In this document: one piece after another, positions 8,450-17,320 of the stretch | Numbering within the stretch: position 1 is the stretch's first letter | Layout of the letters: each line of letters opens with the position of its first letter | Source of the DNA: a virus | Direction: 5' to 3' (one strand) | DNA length: 30,728 nucleotides | Virus record (IMG/VR): IMGVR_UViG_3300027985_001266 | Location: 1-30,728 of that record | The notes under the pieces: model-generated | Told to the model about the DNA's origin: nothing | Database searches by the model: none | The model's input: only the letters and a program-made list of their open reading frames with translations | Program-made: the position numbers and the translations under genes

Positions 8450-11400
8450 CTCAGCTTGAATGTTATAAGGGGTTTCAGCACCCGCGATAAAGAAACCGTC
8501 AGCGGTCCATTAACGCCCTCGGAAATGATCGTGAGGATCTCCGACAGCCCGAGAGTTTCGACCACCGCGGCCAGATACTTGGCCAGTACGTCCGTGGCAT
8601 CGGATAGCGACAGCGTCTCGTTGATCGTAACCACAAAATGCTGAATACTTCCGGCCTGGTCGGACAGGGTCAGCGCGTCGGAAACCCCGGCCGAGGCCCC
8701 GGTAGTGCCCAAGGTCGCCGAATCGACAAAGGTCAGCGCATCAAGCAGCGCCGAAACGAAATGGGCCAACCCGCTCGCCGAATCGGACATGCTCAGGATA
8801 TCCGAGCTGTTACGGAGATATTTACCGAGCGCCGCCGCCTGATCGCCAAGCAGAATGGAATCGACCACCGCCGCCGCTCCGGAGATCGCCGTAACAGCGA
8901 TATCGGAAAAACTCAGCGTCTCGGATATTGAGGCTTTGCCATGGAAAATAGCGGCGATGAGATCGGACAGAACAACCGCATCAACATGGGCCGCTATGTA
9001 ACCGGCGACATGCTCGGAAGCTTCGCCCAGGCCTAGCGAATCGACCGCCGCGGCAATATAATGAGCTACCGACTGACTTGAATCGCCGAACGATAGGCCG
9101 TCTGAAACGGCCGCGGACTGCCCGACTTTGACTGTATCGGTAGCACTTACGGAAGAAGTTGAAGCGGGGTTTCTTGCCTGGTAATAAAAAGTATGCTCTA
9201 AATAATCTCCAGGGACATAACTCGCCGTATTTTCCGCCGACCAGTCCCGCACCACCGTATCCGTATCAGGATCAGGCGTCCCACCATCCATCAGGAAAAA
9301 TTTATACTGAGTCGCGTTAGTGACTACCGATCCGGTTAGTTCTATCTGTAAACCATTTGCACCTGCCGAGAATGACCCGATTGAACCAAGGGTGTATTCG
9401 GACGTATAAAGAGCGGATGCAATGGCAGCAAGACCGGCTCCGATTGACTCGCCATATGTTTGAGCGTGTGAATAATGATTTGCCCTGATAGCTGATGTCT
9501 CGACCGACCCTGAAATCAACGCTCCCTGGCTGGCATAATAATCTCTGGCCTGATCGTTTCCTCCCGGCGTGTACTCGGCGGAGACCGCCCCATGAACCGT
9601 CTCAAATCCTGCTTCAAATGCAAGGTTGATTGAGTCACTAGCGGAAAGATACAGATAGTCTCCAGCGTAGCCAAATCCGTGAAAATCAAGCAGAACATCC
9701 GGCGCGTCATCTCCCGTATCAGAAGCAACCGCCGTGTGCATTTTGTTGACGACCTCATCTAATGCAAAACTACCCGATGCCCAAATACGGTTAGGGTCAT
9801 AGGTGGACAGGTATGTCCATCGATAATGACCGCCGTACCGTCCAGAAGGGTTAACCATCGGGTAGAAATTGAAGGTAAAATCATCTCTTAACCGAACGGC
9901 ATCCGTGTCGGTTGATAAAAGCCAATCAACGAAACCGAAAAAAGACAGGTCACCGATATCCTCTCCCGCATGGATACCGGAGAAACACACAACATCAGCA
10001 ACGCCGGTTCCAACTTTGAATCCATATTGCTTTTGCGACGGTATTGCGGTGCTTACTTCGTTTGTCGTTGCGGTCAATGCGGAGAGTTGATAATCATCGC
10101 CACCGAAAGAAACGGCGCTCGCAACCTCTGTTATCCCTGATAAGGAGGCAAGTTTAGTTGCAACATAAGATGGTAAAACAGCAGGTTGAAAAGCGACATA
10201 TATCGTGTCGCTGGCAAACGTGTTAGAAAACTGCGCTATTTCACCGGATGGATTTGTGACTGTTGAAAAATATGTCCACGATGTCGGGTCGGCTGGCGTA
10301 GTCGTCCAGCATGGTTTCCACCCGCTTGAAATCATATTTGCAGCGGATAGAATAAATGCATCTAAATTAATATTAAACGTTATCGTATTTCCGTTGGCGT
10401 TAGTAACCTTGAAAAAAAACTGTGTGCAGTTACCCGCCTGGACTCGTGGAGTAGCAGATATTGACCATGAAGTACCAGACCCGGAAATACTGATCGATGT
10501 CGAATCGAGATTCCCGCGCTCTATGTCCTCGGTAACAAGCGGTTGATCAGGGTCGAGAACCTCAATATAATCCGTTTTGGTGAGCGTTCCTGTAACTGAT
10601 CCATCACCGGCAGTTAGCTTAACCGAATAAACGCCCGGAGTGCTGTATGTGTGTGTCGGGTTCTGTGTTGTATAATCGGTAGTTGAATCATTATCTATAT
10701 CCCATTCCCAAGTTGTAATGGGATCATCACCACTGGATAAATCAGTAAAATCTACTTCAAGAGGCGCATAGCCTGAAGTTACATCAGCGGTAAATTCTGC
10801 TGTAATTGCACCTGGAGAATATGTCCCTGCACGTATGTCATCAATTTCAGTAAGTGTTAAAACGCGCTTGAATACTACAATCTCATCACACAGACCGTCA
10901 AAGGCATCTTGCCCAGATGTTCTTGAACCAACTGTGAGTGCTGCATCTTCTATGTTAATTGAGTTTGTAGATGTTGCTATAATGTCTGAACCAACGGTTG
11001 TACCATCGGCAAGAGATATGTGAATACCAACTTTTTTAGTTGATTGCCCAAAAATATCCCTTTCTGTATTTGAAAAAACTACTGCTGCATGATACCAAGT
11101 TCCAGGTGATAAAACAGTATTATGAATAAATGATTCGCCAGAGTTACCGGCGTTATATCCCATGATAAAACGAAGCTTATAATCACCACCAATATCAGTA
11201 GCGATGGCAAACGTTCTTTTTCCACTTGTATCATATTTTGCTAAAATATAATAAGCAGGCCATGCTGCTGCTTTAAACCAAAAGCATACAGTCATTACCT
11301 CGCCAGGGGTTCCGTCAGCAGCGCGGAACGGGAATCCGGCGTCTAAATTTGCATCAGTAATTTGCAGATATTTTCCGGACGAGAAATCGACCGCGCAGGA

Positions 11401-11544
11401 TCCTTCCTGATAATCCGATGTCGACTCATCCGGAATCGTTGCCGGATACGTAAGCGTATTCCCGCCGATTGAATCGGCGGTTAATGCGCCGGATTCAAAT
11501 CGCCACAGTGCTACGCAATCGGTATCGCCGGAAAAGTTATTCAA
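8446..11544 (-). CDS. large fibre with LamG, PKD and M14 zinc carboxypeptidase domains
   Basis: The start is TTG at 11544 behind GAGGT. The 1032-residue product has a LamG/concanavalin-like domain at about residues 10-240. A PKD domain follows at 248-330, with WEWDIDND and HTYSTPGVYSVKL. A strand-rich linker runs to about 500, then a putative M14 peptidase at about 505-715, an FN3-like region to about 810 and a repeat tail. The M14 signs are HAGE (H525, E528), MVNPSGRYGG with later DPNR, DFHGFG (H622) and VETSAI (E682 as candidate general base), in the family's order. M14 enzymes trim C-terminal residues from peptides, including peptidoglycan stem peptides. The substrate here is unknown. It lies in the fibre block between tail terminator and tube genes. 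Confidence 0.85.
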   Translation of the reverse strand: MNNFSGDTDCVALWRFESGALTADSIGGNTLTYPATIPDESTSDYQEGSCAVDFSSGKYLQITDANLDAGFPFRAADGTPGEVMTVCFWFKAAAWPAYYILAKYDTSGKRTFAIATDIGGDYKLRFIMGYNAGNSGESFIHNTVLSPGTWYHAAVVFSNTERDIFGQSTKKVGIHISLADGTTVGSDIIATSTNSINIEDAALTVGSRTSGQDAFDGLCDEIVVFKRVLTLTEIDDIRAGTYSPGAITAEFTADVTSGYAPLEVDFTDLSSGDDPITTWEWDIDNDSTTDYTTQNPTHTYSTPGVYSVKLTAGDGSVTGTLTKTDYIEVLDPDQPLVTEDIERGNLDSTSISISGSGTSWSISATPRVQAGNCTQFFFKVTNANGNTITFNINLDAFILSAANMISSGWKPCWTTTPADPTSWTYFSTVTNPSGEIAQFSNTFASDTIYVAFQPAVLPSYVATKLASLSGITEVASAVSFGGDDYQLSALTATTNEVSTAIPSQKQYGFKVGTGVADVVCFSGIHAGEDIGDLSFFGFVDWLLSTDTDAVRLRDDFTFNFYPMVNPSGRYGGHYRWTYLSTYDPNRIWASGSFALDEVVNKMHTAVASDTGDDAPDVLLDFHGFGYAGDYLYLSASDSINLAFEAGFETVHGAVSAEYTPGGNDQARDYYASQGALISGSVETSAIRANHYSHAQTYGESIGAGLAAIASALYTSEYTLGSIGSFSAGANGLQIELTGSVVTNATQYKFFLMDGGTPDPDTDTVVRDWSAENTASYVPGDYLEHTFYYQARNPASTSSVSATDTVKVGQSAAVSDGLSFGDSSQSVAHYIAAAVDSLGLGEASEHVAGYIAAHVDAVVLSDLIAAIFHGKASISETLSFSDIAVTAISGAAAVVDSILLGDQAAALGKYLRNSSDILSMSDSASGLAHFVSALLDALTFVDSATLGTTGASAGVSDALTLSDQAGSIQHFVVTINETLSLSDATDVLAKYLAAVVETLGLSEILTIISEGVNGPLTVSLSRVLKPLITFKLR
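8530..9102 (-). repeat. about ten 20-residue (60-base) repeats in the fibre C-terminus
   Basis: Residues about 815-1005 of the large fibre repeat every 20 residues with the core pattern [DE]-x-L-x-[LFM]-[SG]-[DE], followed by a helical A-x-x-L-x-x-Y-L-like stretch. Examples are DSILLGDQAAALGKYL, ETLSLSDATDVLAKYL and DALTLSDQAGSIQHFV. DNA copies are diverged, so this is a protein-level repeat. It could form a rod or trimeric stalk. Confidence 0.8.
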
Positions 11545-11574
11545 CCTGGTTACCTCAAATCCTGATTAGAAAAA

Positions 11575-12057
11575 TCAAAGTCCGCTCGCCGCGGCTTTTT
11601 CCAGGAGCGGCGTTATTTTTTCGGTTAATGTCGCCAGCGATTTCAGCAGCTCACCAACTCCGGTCAACAGCGGATCTGCCGTCCCCTGTTTGCTGGTTTC
11701 GTTGTGCGTCATGGCGATGGTTCCGTCTTTTTTGATCGTCACGGCACTGTTCAGGTTGGTTTCATCCGTAGATCGGTCTCCGGTAAAATCGATGATCTCG
11801 CCCTGGTCTGTGGTCCACCTAAGTCGGTAGGAACTGCCGCCGTTGCTTGCCCCGATACATCCGGATGTTATCAGTGCCACCGAAAGCAAGACCACGACGA
11901 CAGACCGGCGGAAAAACTTCGCCACCCATCGCCATATTTTTCGTTCGATTTCGAGCCGCTTAATCCAATTTTCGTTTTTGGTGTAAATGGCGATGCAGTA
12001 GGCGATGGCCCACAGAAACGGGATGACCGCCAGCAGCAACTCAAACAATTCGATCAT
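11575..12057 (-). CDS. membrane protein with a lipobox-like second hydrophobic segment
   Basis: The 160-residue protein has a first membrane segment at about residues 5-25 (LFELLLAVIPFLWAIAYCIAI), a basic stretch, and a second hydrophobic segment at 53-67 ending LITSGC, which looks like a lipobox with Cys67. The rest is soluble and ends in a helical LLTGVGELLKSLATLTEKI. The ATG at 12057 follows GGAGG and the upstream TAG by two bases. An internal GTG near residue 45 would give a free lipoprotein. Holin, spanin-like or superinfection-exclusion roles are all possible; none is proven. It lies between tail terminator and fibre genes. Confidence 0.7.
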   Translation of the reverse strand: MIELFELLLAVIPFLWAIAYCIAIYTKNENWIKRLEIERKIWRWVAKFFRRSVVVVLLSVALITSGCIGASNGGSSYRLRWTTDQGEIIDFTGDRSTDETNLNSAVTIKKDGTIAMTHNETSKQGTADPLLTGVGELLKSLATLTEKITPLLEKAAASGL

Positions 12058-12059
12058 GG

Positions 12060-12515
12060 CTAATTGCCTCCATAGGGGGTCACGTAAAATACCGTAGCCC
12101 GGATTTGCACCTGAGACCGAAACCCACGCTCGCCGGCGTCAAATATCGCGGCCGAACTTTCAATCGCTCCGGACCATCCTTCGGTCAATCCGCTGAAATA
12201 GGGGTCGGTTTTCAACGCCTTTAGAATGTCCTGCCTGAGCGCCTGACCCCGATTACCGTCGGCCTCATCGTCGATAAAGCCTTCGATTTCCAGCGGCAGC
12301 AGGTGATTTTCTTCGCCGTTACTCGGTTGCGGATCGCTATCCAGAGTGTCGATGATATCCCCGGTCATCACGATCAGACATGGGCTGTCCGGCGGCTCGG
12401 TCTGGTATTCCAGGTTGGTAAACACCGCCAACCCGGCGCCGGTGTCGTAGCTGGTGAAATCGATCCCTTCCAGGCGACTCCGAACCGCCGTGATAATGTC
12501 GTCAAATTTACTCAT
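12060..12515 (-). CDS. tail terminator-like protein (gpU position)
   Basis: The 151-residue product begins MSKFDDIITAVRSRLEGIDF and ends in a strand-rich IRATVFYVTPYGG. This pattern of an N-terminal helix, mixed alpha/beta core and final beta-strand is typical of tail terminator or minor tail U-type proteins, which cap the tail tube and join it to the head. It directly follows the head-tail joining gene with an ATGA overlap. Similarity is at the level of layout rather than a diagnostic motif. Confidence 0.6.
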   Translation of the reverse strand: MSKFDDIITAVRSRLEGIDFTSYDTGAGLAVFTNLEYQTEPPDSPCLIVMTGDIIDTLDSDPQPSNGEENHLLPLEIEGFIDDEADGNRGQALRQDILKALKTDPYFSGLTEGWSGAIESSAAIFDAGERGFRSQVQIRATVFYVTPYGGN

Positions 12516-12820
12516 GCCTTCACCAGGGCCGCCGTGGAAAACCCGCTGTTGGCTGGTTCGGGATCGCCGTAAAATCGGTATCTGTCACCATCGATCACCA
12601 CGGCATGATTACGGCCGATGCCGTCCAGGTCGGATGTTTTGCATTTTATCGACGGCATGATTTTCAGCTCATCCGCGTTATAGGCCGATTGCATCTCGGT
12701 TTTTCGTTTAAAAATGACCTGGACGGTTTTGACCAGCTGTGACCCGTAATAAATTTCGGCATCGACTCCGCCCATGGTCTCGATCATACCGTCAAGATCG
12801 TCGGTGGTGAATTGCATCAT
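12512..12820 (-). CDS. head-tail joining protein (gpFII-like)
   Basis: This 102-residue protein contains a mixed strand/turn core (DAEIYYGSQLVKTVQVIFKR) and a C-terminal VVIDGDRYRFYGDPEPANSG, matching the beta-barrel pattern of lambda FII-like head-tail attachment proteins. It is preceded by a connector-like membrane gene and followed by the terminator-like gene, as expected. Two ATGs stand in tandem at 12820 and 12817; the first overlaps the previous stop. Confidence 0.65.
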   Translation of the reverse strand: MMQFTTDDLDGMIETMGGVDAEIYYGSQLVKTVQVIFKRKTEMQSAYNADELKIMPSIKCKTSDLDGIGRNHAVVIDGDRYRFYGDPEPANSGFSTAALVKA

Positions 12821-13056
12821 GGCCGCCTCGTGCGTTGCGATAGTTTTGCAATCTCGGCCGCGTCGACCCCTGCCTTGATGGCCAACTCAACGACAAACGC
12901 AAGTATCTGATCGACCGCGGCTCTCGTTTCGCAATGCATGCACTCGGCATCGGTTCGGAATCTGGTCCCAATGGTTCTACGCCAGAACATCGGGACCAAT
13001 GCTCCGGAGGATGCGGAAACGATGGCGGTAAGCAGGATGGCTGAGAATTCTGGCAT
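12817..13056 (-). CDS. 79-residue single-span membrane protein in the head-tail block
   Basis: I choose ATG at 13056 (MPEFSAILLTAIVSASSGAL), which has GAGGGGG upstream; a longer frame reaches 13104 without a site. The N-terminus is one hydrophobic span, followed by basic residues, CMHCE and an amphipathic helix. It might be a small holin or a membrane-linked accessory protein; its place between coat and head-tail joining genes does not discriminate. No family is recognised. Confidence 0.6.
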   Translation of the reverse strand: MPEFSAILLTAIVSASSGALVPMFWRRTIGTRFRTDAECMHCETRAAVDQILAFVVELAIKAGVDAAEIAKLSQRTRRP

Positions 13057-13114
13057 TGGGCCCCCTCGGATTGGATTACATTGGGGCCGGATATCCGGCC
13101 CCAATAAACTAAAA

Positions 13115-14266
13115 TCAGCCGAGAAGAATCGCGATATGCTCCGACTTGACCGCCTTTACGCCCCAGGCGACACCGATAGTGATCTGGTTTGCCCCGTAGC
13201 CTTTATACAGGGCAATCCGGAACGGAAGTCCAGTAGCCGGATCGACCAGAATGTATTCATCGGCGGCCGCATCACCGTCTCTTGGAACGGCCGGGAGTCG
13301 GGCCAAAAGATGGATTGCCGACCTGTCGAACGCCATATTCGCGGCATAACTGTTGCCAACGGTGATTGCATTATTGTCCGGAGCCGCGACAAGCAAACCC
13401 GGTGCGCCGATCACGATATCGCCGGAAGCGGCGGCCAAACCGGTGTTGACAACGTATTTGTTGGTCGTGTCGGCAGCCGTGGTAATGATGTCGCCCGCCT
13501 TGATGCCGGTTGTATTGACGGTCATGGTGTCCACGGTCAACGTGGTCTGCCCGACGGCTTCGGCTCCGTTGATCAGAGTTCCGGTACCGGCACCCTTGGT
13601 GTGGCTGACAATCTGCGCCGATTCGCGGATTTTGCAGCCGGCCGCCGCAATCAAAATGCCCTGCTGTTGCAGACTCTGCACGGCAGCACCAACGATATCG
13701 GCCCGCGATTGTTTGCCGATGAGCTTGGCCCCGGCCGAGGTATTCAGCACCAATTGCAAGTCGGATAGGGGCGCCCCGTTGTCTTTGAGGATTTTCACGA
13801 CTTCGGCCGCGTCGGAGAAATCTCCGGCCGTGCCGAACGGAGTAGTCCCGGCGGTTCCATAGGCGCGTGAGGCCGCAGTATAAAGACCGGCGAGGTCTGC
13901 CTCAATCTCATTGGCGAGGGTTCGGAAAGCCTGGGCGAATTTGTTGTTTTCGACGATGTTTTGCATCGATCGGCCGAGGCGTAATTCGTCATCCCCGGAC
14001 CAATAAAACCGGACAGTCCGGTCCTTGGTAAGCTTCATGGTCCCGGCACCGACGGTCTGATCGCCAAGGGTCGGAGGAACAGCCGCCGGGGTGCGATCTT
14101 CGGCGGCCATGGAGGGGACCACCGGATAAGAGATATCCTGATTAAGGGCGGCCATTTCGGCCTTGCCGTTGATATAGACCGACGGGATCATGCCGCACTG
14201 CTCGCGGCTGACTATATCGGCCGAGTCATTGATATACTGGATCAAGCCAGTCAGGGTATTTGCCAT
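13115..14266 (-). CDS. major capsid protein, P22-coat-like
   Basis: The 383-residue protein begins MANTLTGLIQYINDSADIVS and has the sequence style of the P22 coat family in long-tailed phages. Typical pieces are the early GMIPSVYINGKAEMAALNQ, RAYGTAGTTPFGTAGDFSDA in the middle, LVLNTSAGAKLIGKQSRADI, a strand-rich insertion near residues 225-300, and a C-terminal ITIGVAWGVKAVKSEHIAIL. The family has the HK97 shell fold, with an inserted I-domain that assists folding. AAGGAG stands before ATG 14266. It follows the protease/scaffold gene, as expected. Confidence 0.92.
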   Translation of the reverse strand: MANTLTGLIQYINDSADIVSREQCGMIPSVYINGKAEMAALNQDISYPVVPSMAAEDRTPAAVPPTLGDQTVGAGTMKLTKDRTVRFYWSGDDELRLGRSMQNIVENNKFAQAFRTLANEIEADLAGLYTAASRAYGTAGTTPFGTAGDFSDAAEVVKILKDNGAPLSDLQLVLNTSAGAKLIGKQSRADIVGAAVQSLQQQGILIAAAGCKIRESAQIVSHTKGAGTGTLINGAEAVGQTTLTVDTMTVNTTGIKAGDIITTAADTTNKYVVNTGLAAASGDIVIGAPGLLVAAPDNNAITVGNSYAANMAFDRSAIHLLARLPAVPRDGDAAADEYILVDPATGLPFRIALYKGYGANQITIGVAWGVKAVKSEHIAILLG

Positions 14267-14295
14267 GGTCGTAACTCCTTATGGTTAATCAGTGA

Positions 14296-15390
14296 TTAAT
14301 CGATCAGTTTTCCACCGCCGGAAAGGAAGACCCGCCGATCAGCTTGGTTGAGCGCGTCGAAAGCTTTGCGTTTCATGGTTTTTCCGCCTTCTGCATCCGG
14401 TGCCAAGGGAACTACCGGCTTGTTAGCATCGGCTTCCAGATCGGCCGCGGCCGATGCCGATTTTTTCTGCTCGGCCGCGACAATTGCCAGTGCCGCATCG
14501 GCTGCCGTCGATTTTCCGTCAAAGGACATTTGTTCAATCAACGATTCATGGCCTGGTACGCATTGGGCGCGAACGCCCTTAATGCGTTGCTGCTCGGCGA
14601 CGGCCCCGTCGGTTTTGGCTGTGGCGAGTTCTTCGGCGGTGTGCATCCCCTTGCGGGCTTCGGCCTCAATGGCCGCGACCAGCTCAGGATGCTCTTTTTT
14701 AAGCTGCTCAAGAGTCATACCTTTTGCTCCTTTGTCTGCGGGCTCGGCTTTGGCCTGTGCCCTTGGTTTTATGGTCACTCCGGCCAATGCGGCCGCTTTG
14801 GTCAAATCGTTTTTCATCACTTCCCGATCGGATGAAAGCTTCGCCATGCACGCGCCAAATGAAGCCCGAGCGGAAACCTTTGAGTCTTCGGGATTGTCGG
14901 ACGATCCGCTATCGATCAACTCATCGACAAATCCGGAATCAACCATTTCCTGGCCGAAAAAATAGGTTTCGGCGTCCATCATTTGGGAAATTTTTCCCAA
15001 ATCAAGGCCGGTTTTTTTTGCATAGGCCCGACTGATCAATCCGGACAGACCGCTGAGAAATTCGCCATAACGAAGGATGTCGTTATGGTCTCCAAAAACA
15101 CCGCCCTGCACGTTATGGATCATGTAAACCGCATTATCCTCGGCAACGATCCGGTCAGCCGCCAGCGGGATATAGCTGGCCGCGCTCATGGCAAAACCGG
15201 AAAGGCGCGCTGTGGTTTTGCCCGGATAATTCCGCACTAAGTTGAACATTTCCAGAGCATCGGAAACCAATCCTCCGGGGCTTGAGATCACCAGTTCAAC
15301 GTCTTCGCCATTGGCCTGGCCAAGGCCTACGCGTAAATCATTAGCCGTCGCGTCCCAACCAATAATTCCGGATAACACGATTTGTTTCAT
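14296..15390 (-). CDS. ClpP-type head maturation protease with scaffold-like tail
   Basis: Residues 1-165 form a ClpP-like serine protease. GFAMSAAS (candidate nucleophile S69), MIHNVQGG (H92) and MMDAETYFFG (D139) supply the catalytic triad in the right order. Residues about 190-364 are Ala, Lys and Glu rich with helical stretches (MTLEQLKKEHPELVAAIEAE) and probably act as internal scaffold during procapsid assembly. The start at 15390 has GGAGGCGGC before ATG and overlaps the portal stop as ATGA. The enzyme would cleave scaffold and coat precursors inside the procapsid. Confidence 0.9.
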   Translation of the reverse strand: MKQIVLSGIIGWDATANDLRVGLGQANGEDVELVISSPGGLVSDALEMFNLVRNYPGKTTARLSGFAMSAASYIPLAADRIVAEDNAVYMIHNVQGGVFGDHNDILRYGEFLSGLSGLISRAYAKKTGLDLGKISQMMDAETYFFGQEMVDSGFVDELIDSGSSDNPEDSKVSARASFGACMAKLSSDREVMKNDLTKAAALAGVTIKPRAQAKAEPADKGAKGMTLEQLKKEHPELVAAIEAEARKGMHTAEELATAKTDGAVAEQQRIKGVRAQCVPGHESLIEQMSFDGKSTAADAALAIVAAEQKKSASAAADLEADANKPVVPLAPDAEGGKTMKRKAFDALNQADRRVFLSGGGKLID

Positions 15391-17012
15391 GCCGCCTCCA
15401 GATCCGACCCAGAATTATCAGGAGTCGGCGAATCGACAACCTGCTCAAGGGTGGTGATGGATATTCCGTTAGCGCGCAAGATGGCGCGCTCTTTAAGTAT
15501 TTGTGGAAGCTTGTCTTCCCAAGGGGTACCGGTGAATTTCAGCGATTCCTCTTCAAGCGTGCTAATGGTCAATTCAATCCGACGGGCCGCCGCGTTGATT
15601 TCTTTAAGCGGATCGATTTGCGCTTTTCCGTCCCCAATCCACTGGCATCCGAACCAGGCGCGTTTAATCATCGGATCGGAAAAAAATCCCGGAGCGCGTA
15701 ACCGGCCAGTAGCCACGGCCTCAAAGATGACCGCCTCATAAATCGGCTGGCAAAACATGGTGGCCAGCCAGTGACGGCGCCGAGTGAAGTATCCCCAAGC
15801 CTCTTCAAGAGCGGCACGGGCCGCGCTATAGCTGGCGGTAAAATGCTTGATCAGCAACTCAAACGGGATTTCCAGGGCTACCCCGATTTGCCGTAATACG
15901 GCCTGTATAAACGGGTCGAACGCCGTATTCGGGCGGCTTGGGTCGAATGCCGTGATTTTGGCGTTGGGCGTCAGGCCGATCACCGATCCGTGACCGAGTT
16001 CCATCCCCGTCGTGTCGTAGGGGTTGGTCGTTTCGGTGACATCGTCGCCAAGCTCAGGATCGCCGGTTTCGGTCGTGACAAAAACCGTCAAAAAGCTGTT
16101 GACCACGGCGGCCATGACTTCGGCGTCGGTGTACCGTCCGAGCTGTTTGATCAGCCCCATGACCGGCGCAAGATAGGGGACTCCGCGCGTCTGACCTGGC
16201 CGTCGCTTATCGAATAGGTGCAGCACCTGCGGAGCCCCGGTCCGCTCGCCAAAAGCGTTGAGCGGCTGCCAAGAAATGTCGTTGTTCTGGCGATATCGGC
16301 GAACGGTTCCAGGATGACGGCTGGCTACGTGGTATTTTACCGGAGCGCCATTCCCATCCTTCTCAATCCCACAAATCGTGGTTGTGCTATCCGACGCAAA
16401 ATCCGGATTGCAGACTCTGGCGGCCTCAATCATCTGGGTTTTGATTTTGTACGGTGATCCAGGACGGGTCAGGCGCGGCAGGTTGACAAACAAATCCCCG
16501 TCTTCCAAAACCTTGAGCAGGGCCATGGCCTGTTGCAATGAAAACGGCAAGGAACGCTCAAGATCGAATTCGCGGGTTTCGACCGCCAGCAGGAACTCTC
16601 GCTGAGCGGCCCGTTCCCAAGCCTGAGCCTCGTCATCACTAATACGCAAAACCGATCTGTCAATTTGCGGCTTGGCCTTAAGCCCGGTTCCAACAATGTG
16701 CGTTATGTTGGTCTGAATCGCTCCGACAGCAAGTGGTGAGTTGCGCAGCAGATGTTGCGAATCTTCGCGGAGGGTTTGCAGATCTGGGAGGATAGCACCA
16801 TCGGCATCAGTTTCGGCACGGCCGCCCTTCTGGTTTTCACGGCGGGTTTTGTCGGCAGCCGTATAGCCGCCGGATAGCGCCATTTGTAGCCGCTGGCGGA
16901 AACGTTGCGCTCCGTATTTCGGATTGAAATAGTTGACAACCTGGTCAACCATGGTGACCGGCACGGCAAGATCTTTACCGCCGATGGTTATTTTGTTGGC
17001 CAGAGATCTCAA
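15387..17012 (-). CDS. portal protein, lambda gpB family
   Basis: The 541-residue protein matches lambda-type portals. It has an N-terminal helical region with LREDSQHLLRNSPLAVGAIQ and THIVGTGLKAKPQ, a central QVLHLFDKRRPGQTRGVPYL, and a later region with IGVALEIPFELLIKHFTASYSAARAALEEAWGYF. Portals form the twelve-subunit vertex used for packaging. The start is TTG at 17012, overlapping the previous stop as TTGA, with GGGAGG ten bases upstream; an in-frame ATG 20 codons later is the alternative. The last 40 residues are diverged and acidic. Confidence 0.93.
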   Translation of the reverse strand: MRSLANKITIGGKDLAVPVTMVDQVVNYFNPKYGAQRFRQRLQMALSGGYTAADKTRRENQKGGRAETDADGAILPDLQTLREDSQHLLRNSPLAVGAIQTNITHIVGTGLKAKPQIDRSVLRISDDEAQAWERAAQREFLLAVETREFDLERSLPFSLQQAMALLKVLEDGDLFVNLPRLTRPGSPYKIKTQMIEAARVCNPDFASDSTTTICGIEKDGNGAPVKYHVASRHPGTVRRYRQNNDISWQPLNAFGERTGAPQVLHLFDKRRPGQTRGVPYLAPVMGLIKQLGRYTDAEVMAAVVNSFLTVFVTTETGDPELGDDVTETTNPYDTTGMELGHGSVIGLTPNAKITAFDPSRPNTAFDPFIQAVLRQIGVALEIPFELLIKHFTASYSAARAALEEAWGYFTRRRHWLATMFCQPIYEAVIFEAVATGRLRAPGFFSDPMIKRAWFGCQWIGDGKAQIDPLKEINAAARRIELTISTLEEESLKFTGTPWEDKLPQILKERAILRANGISITTLEQVVDSPTPDNSGSDLEAA

Positions 17013-17224
17013 CGAGGAACAACCTCCCGTATTTTCAACCCGGTCTTGGACAAGCGATTAACCCGCGCGTTCCAGATTTCGACACCCTTCTGAATGGCTT
17101 CAAGATCGGCCCGCGTCAATCGATCGCCATCGATAACAACATCTTGTCCGGCCAAAACCTTGGTTTCAGCTGCCAGATATTCGGCTAGTTTCGCTTCGGC
17201 TTGCGAGAGGGTGATTCCTGCCAT
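17009..17224 (-). CDS. gpW/DUF6148-like small head protein
   Basis: The 71-residue product starts MAGITLSQAEAKLAEYLAAE and contains VIDGDRLTRADLEAIQKGVE, a helix-turn-helix-like pair of alpha-helices with a short hairpin. This is the pattern of DUF6148 proteins and of lambda gpW, both encoded just before the portal gene. gpW joins the packaged head to the tail connector. AAGGAG stands before ATG 17224. The exact relation to gpW is inferred by synteny. Confidence 0.75.
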   Translation of the reverse strand: MAGITLSQAEAKLAEYLAAETKVLAGQDVVIDGDRLTRADLEAIQKGVEIWNARVNRLSKTGLKIREVVPR

Positions 17225-17255
17225 AAAAACTCCTTATCTTTTGCTATTAAACAAC

Positions 17256-17297
17256 AAAAAAGCGGCTGCCTGCTACGTCGCAAACAACCGCTTTTTC
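17256..17297 (-). terminator. intrinsic terminator after the HTH gene
   Basis: On the minus strand a stem built from GCGGTTG and CAGCCGC, extended by flanking A-run and T-run pairs, is followed by TTTTTTG. It stands 40 bases after the HTH gene and before the gpW-like gene. The A-run on the other side would also let it work on the opposite strand. Confidence 0.75.
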
Positions 17298-17320
17298 CGC
17301 TAATTTCCTGAAAAATATTT

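Noticed and set aside
12938-13768. Plus-strand frame of 276 codons opposite the coat gene
   Set aside because: It is antisense to a clearly recognised coat protein and its translation lacks any family resemblance; it is a shadow.
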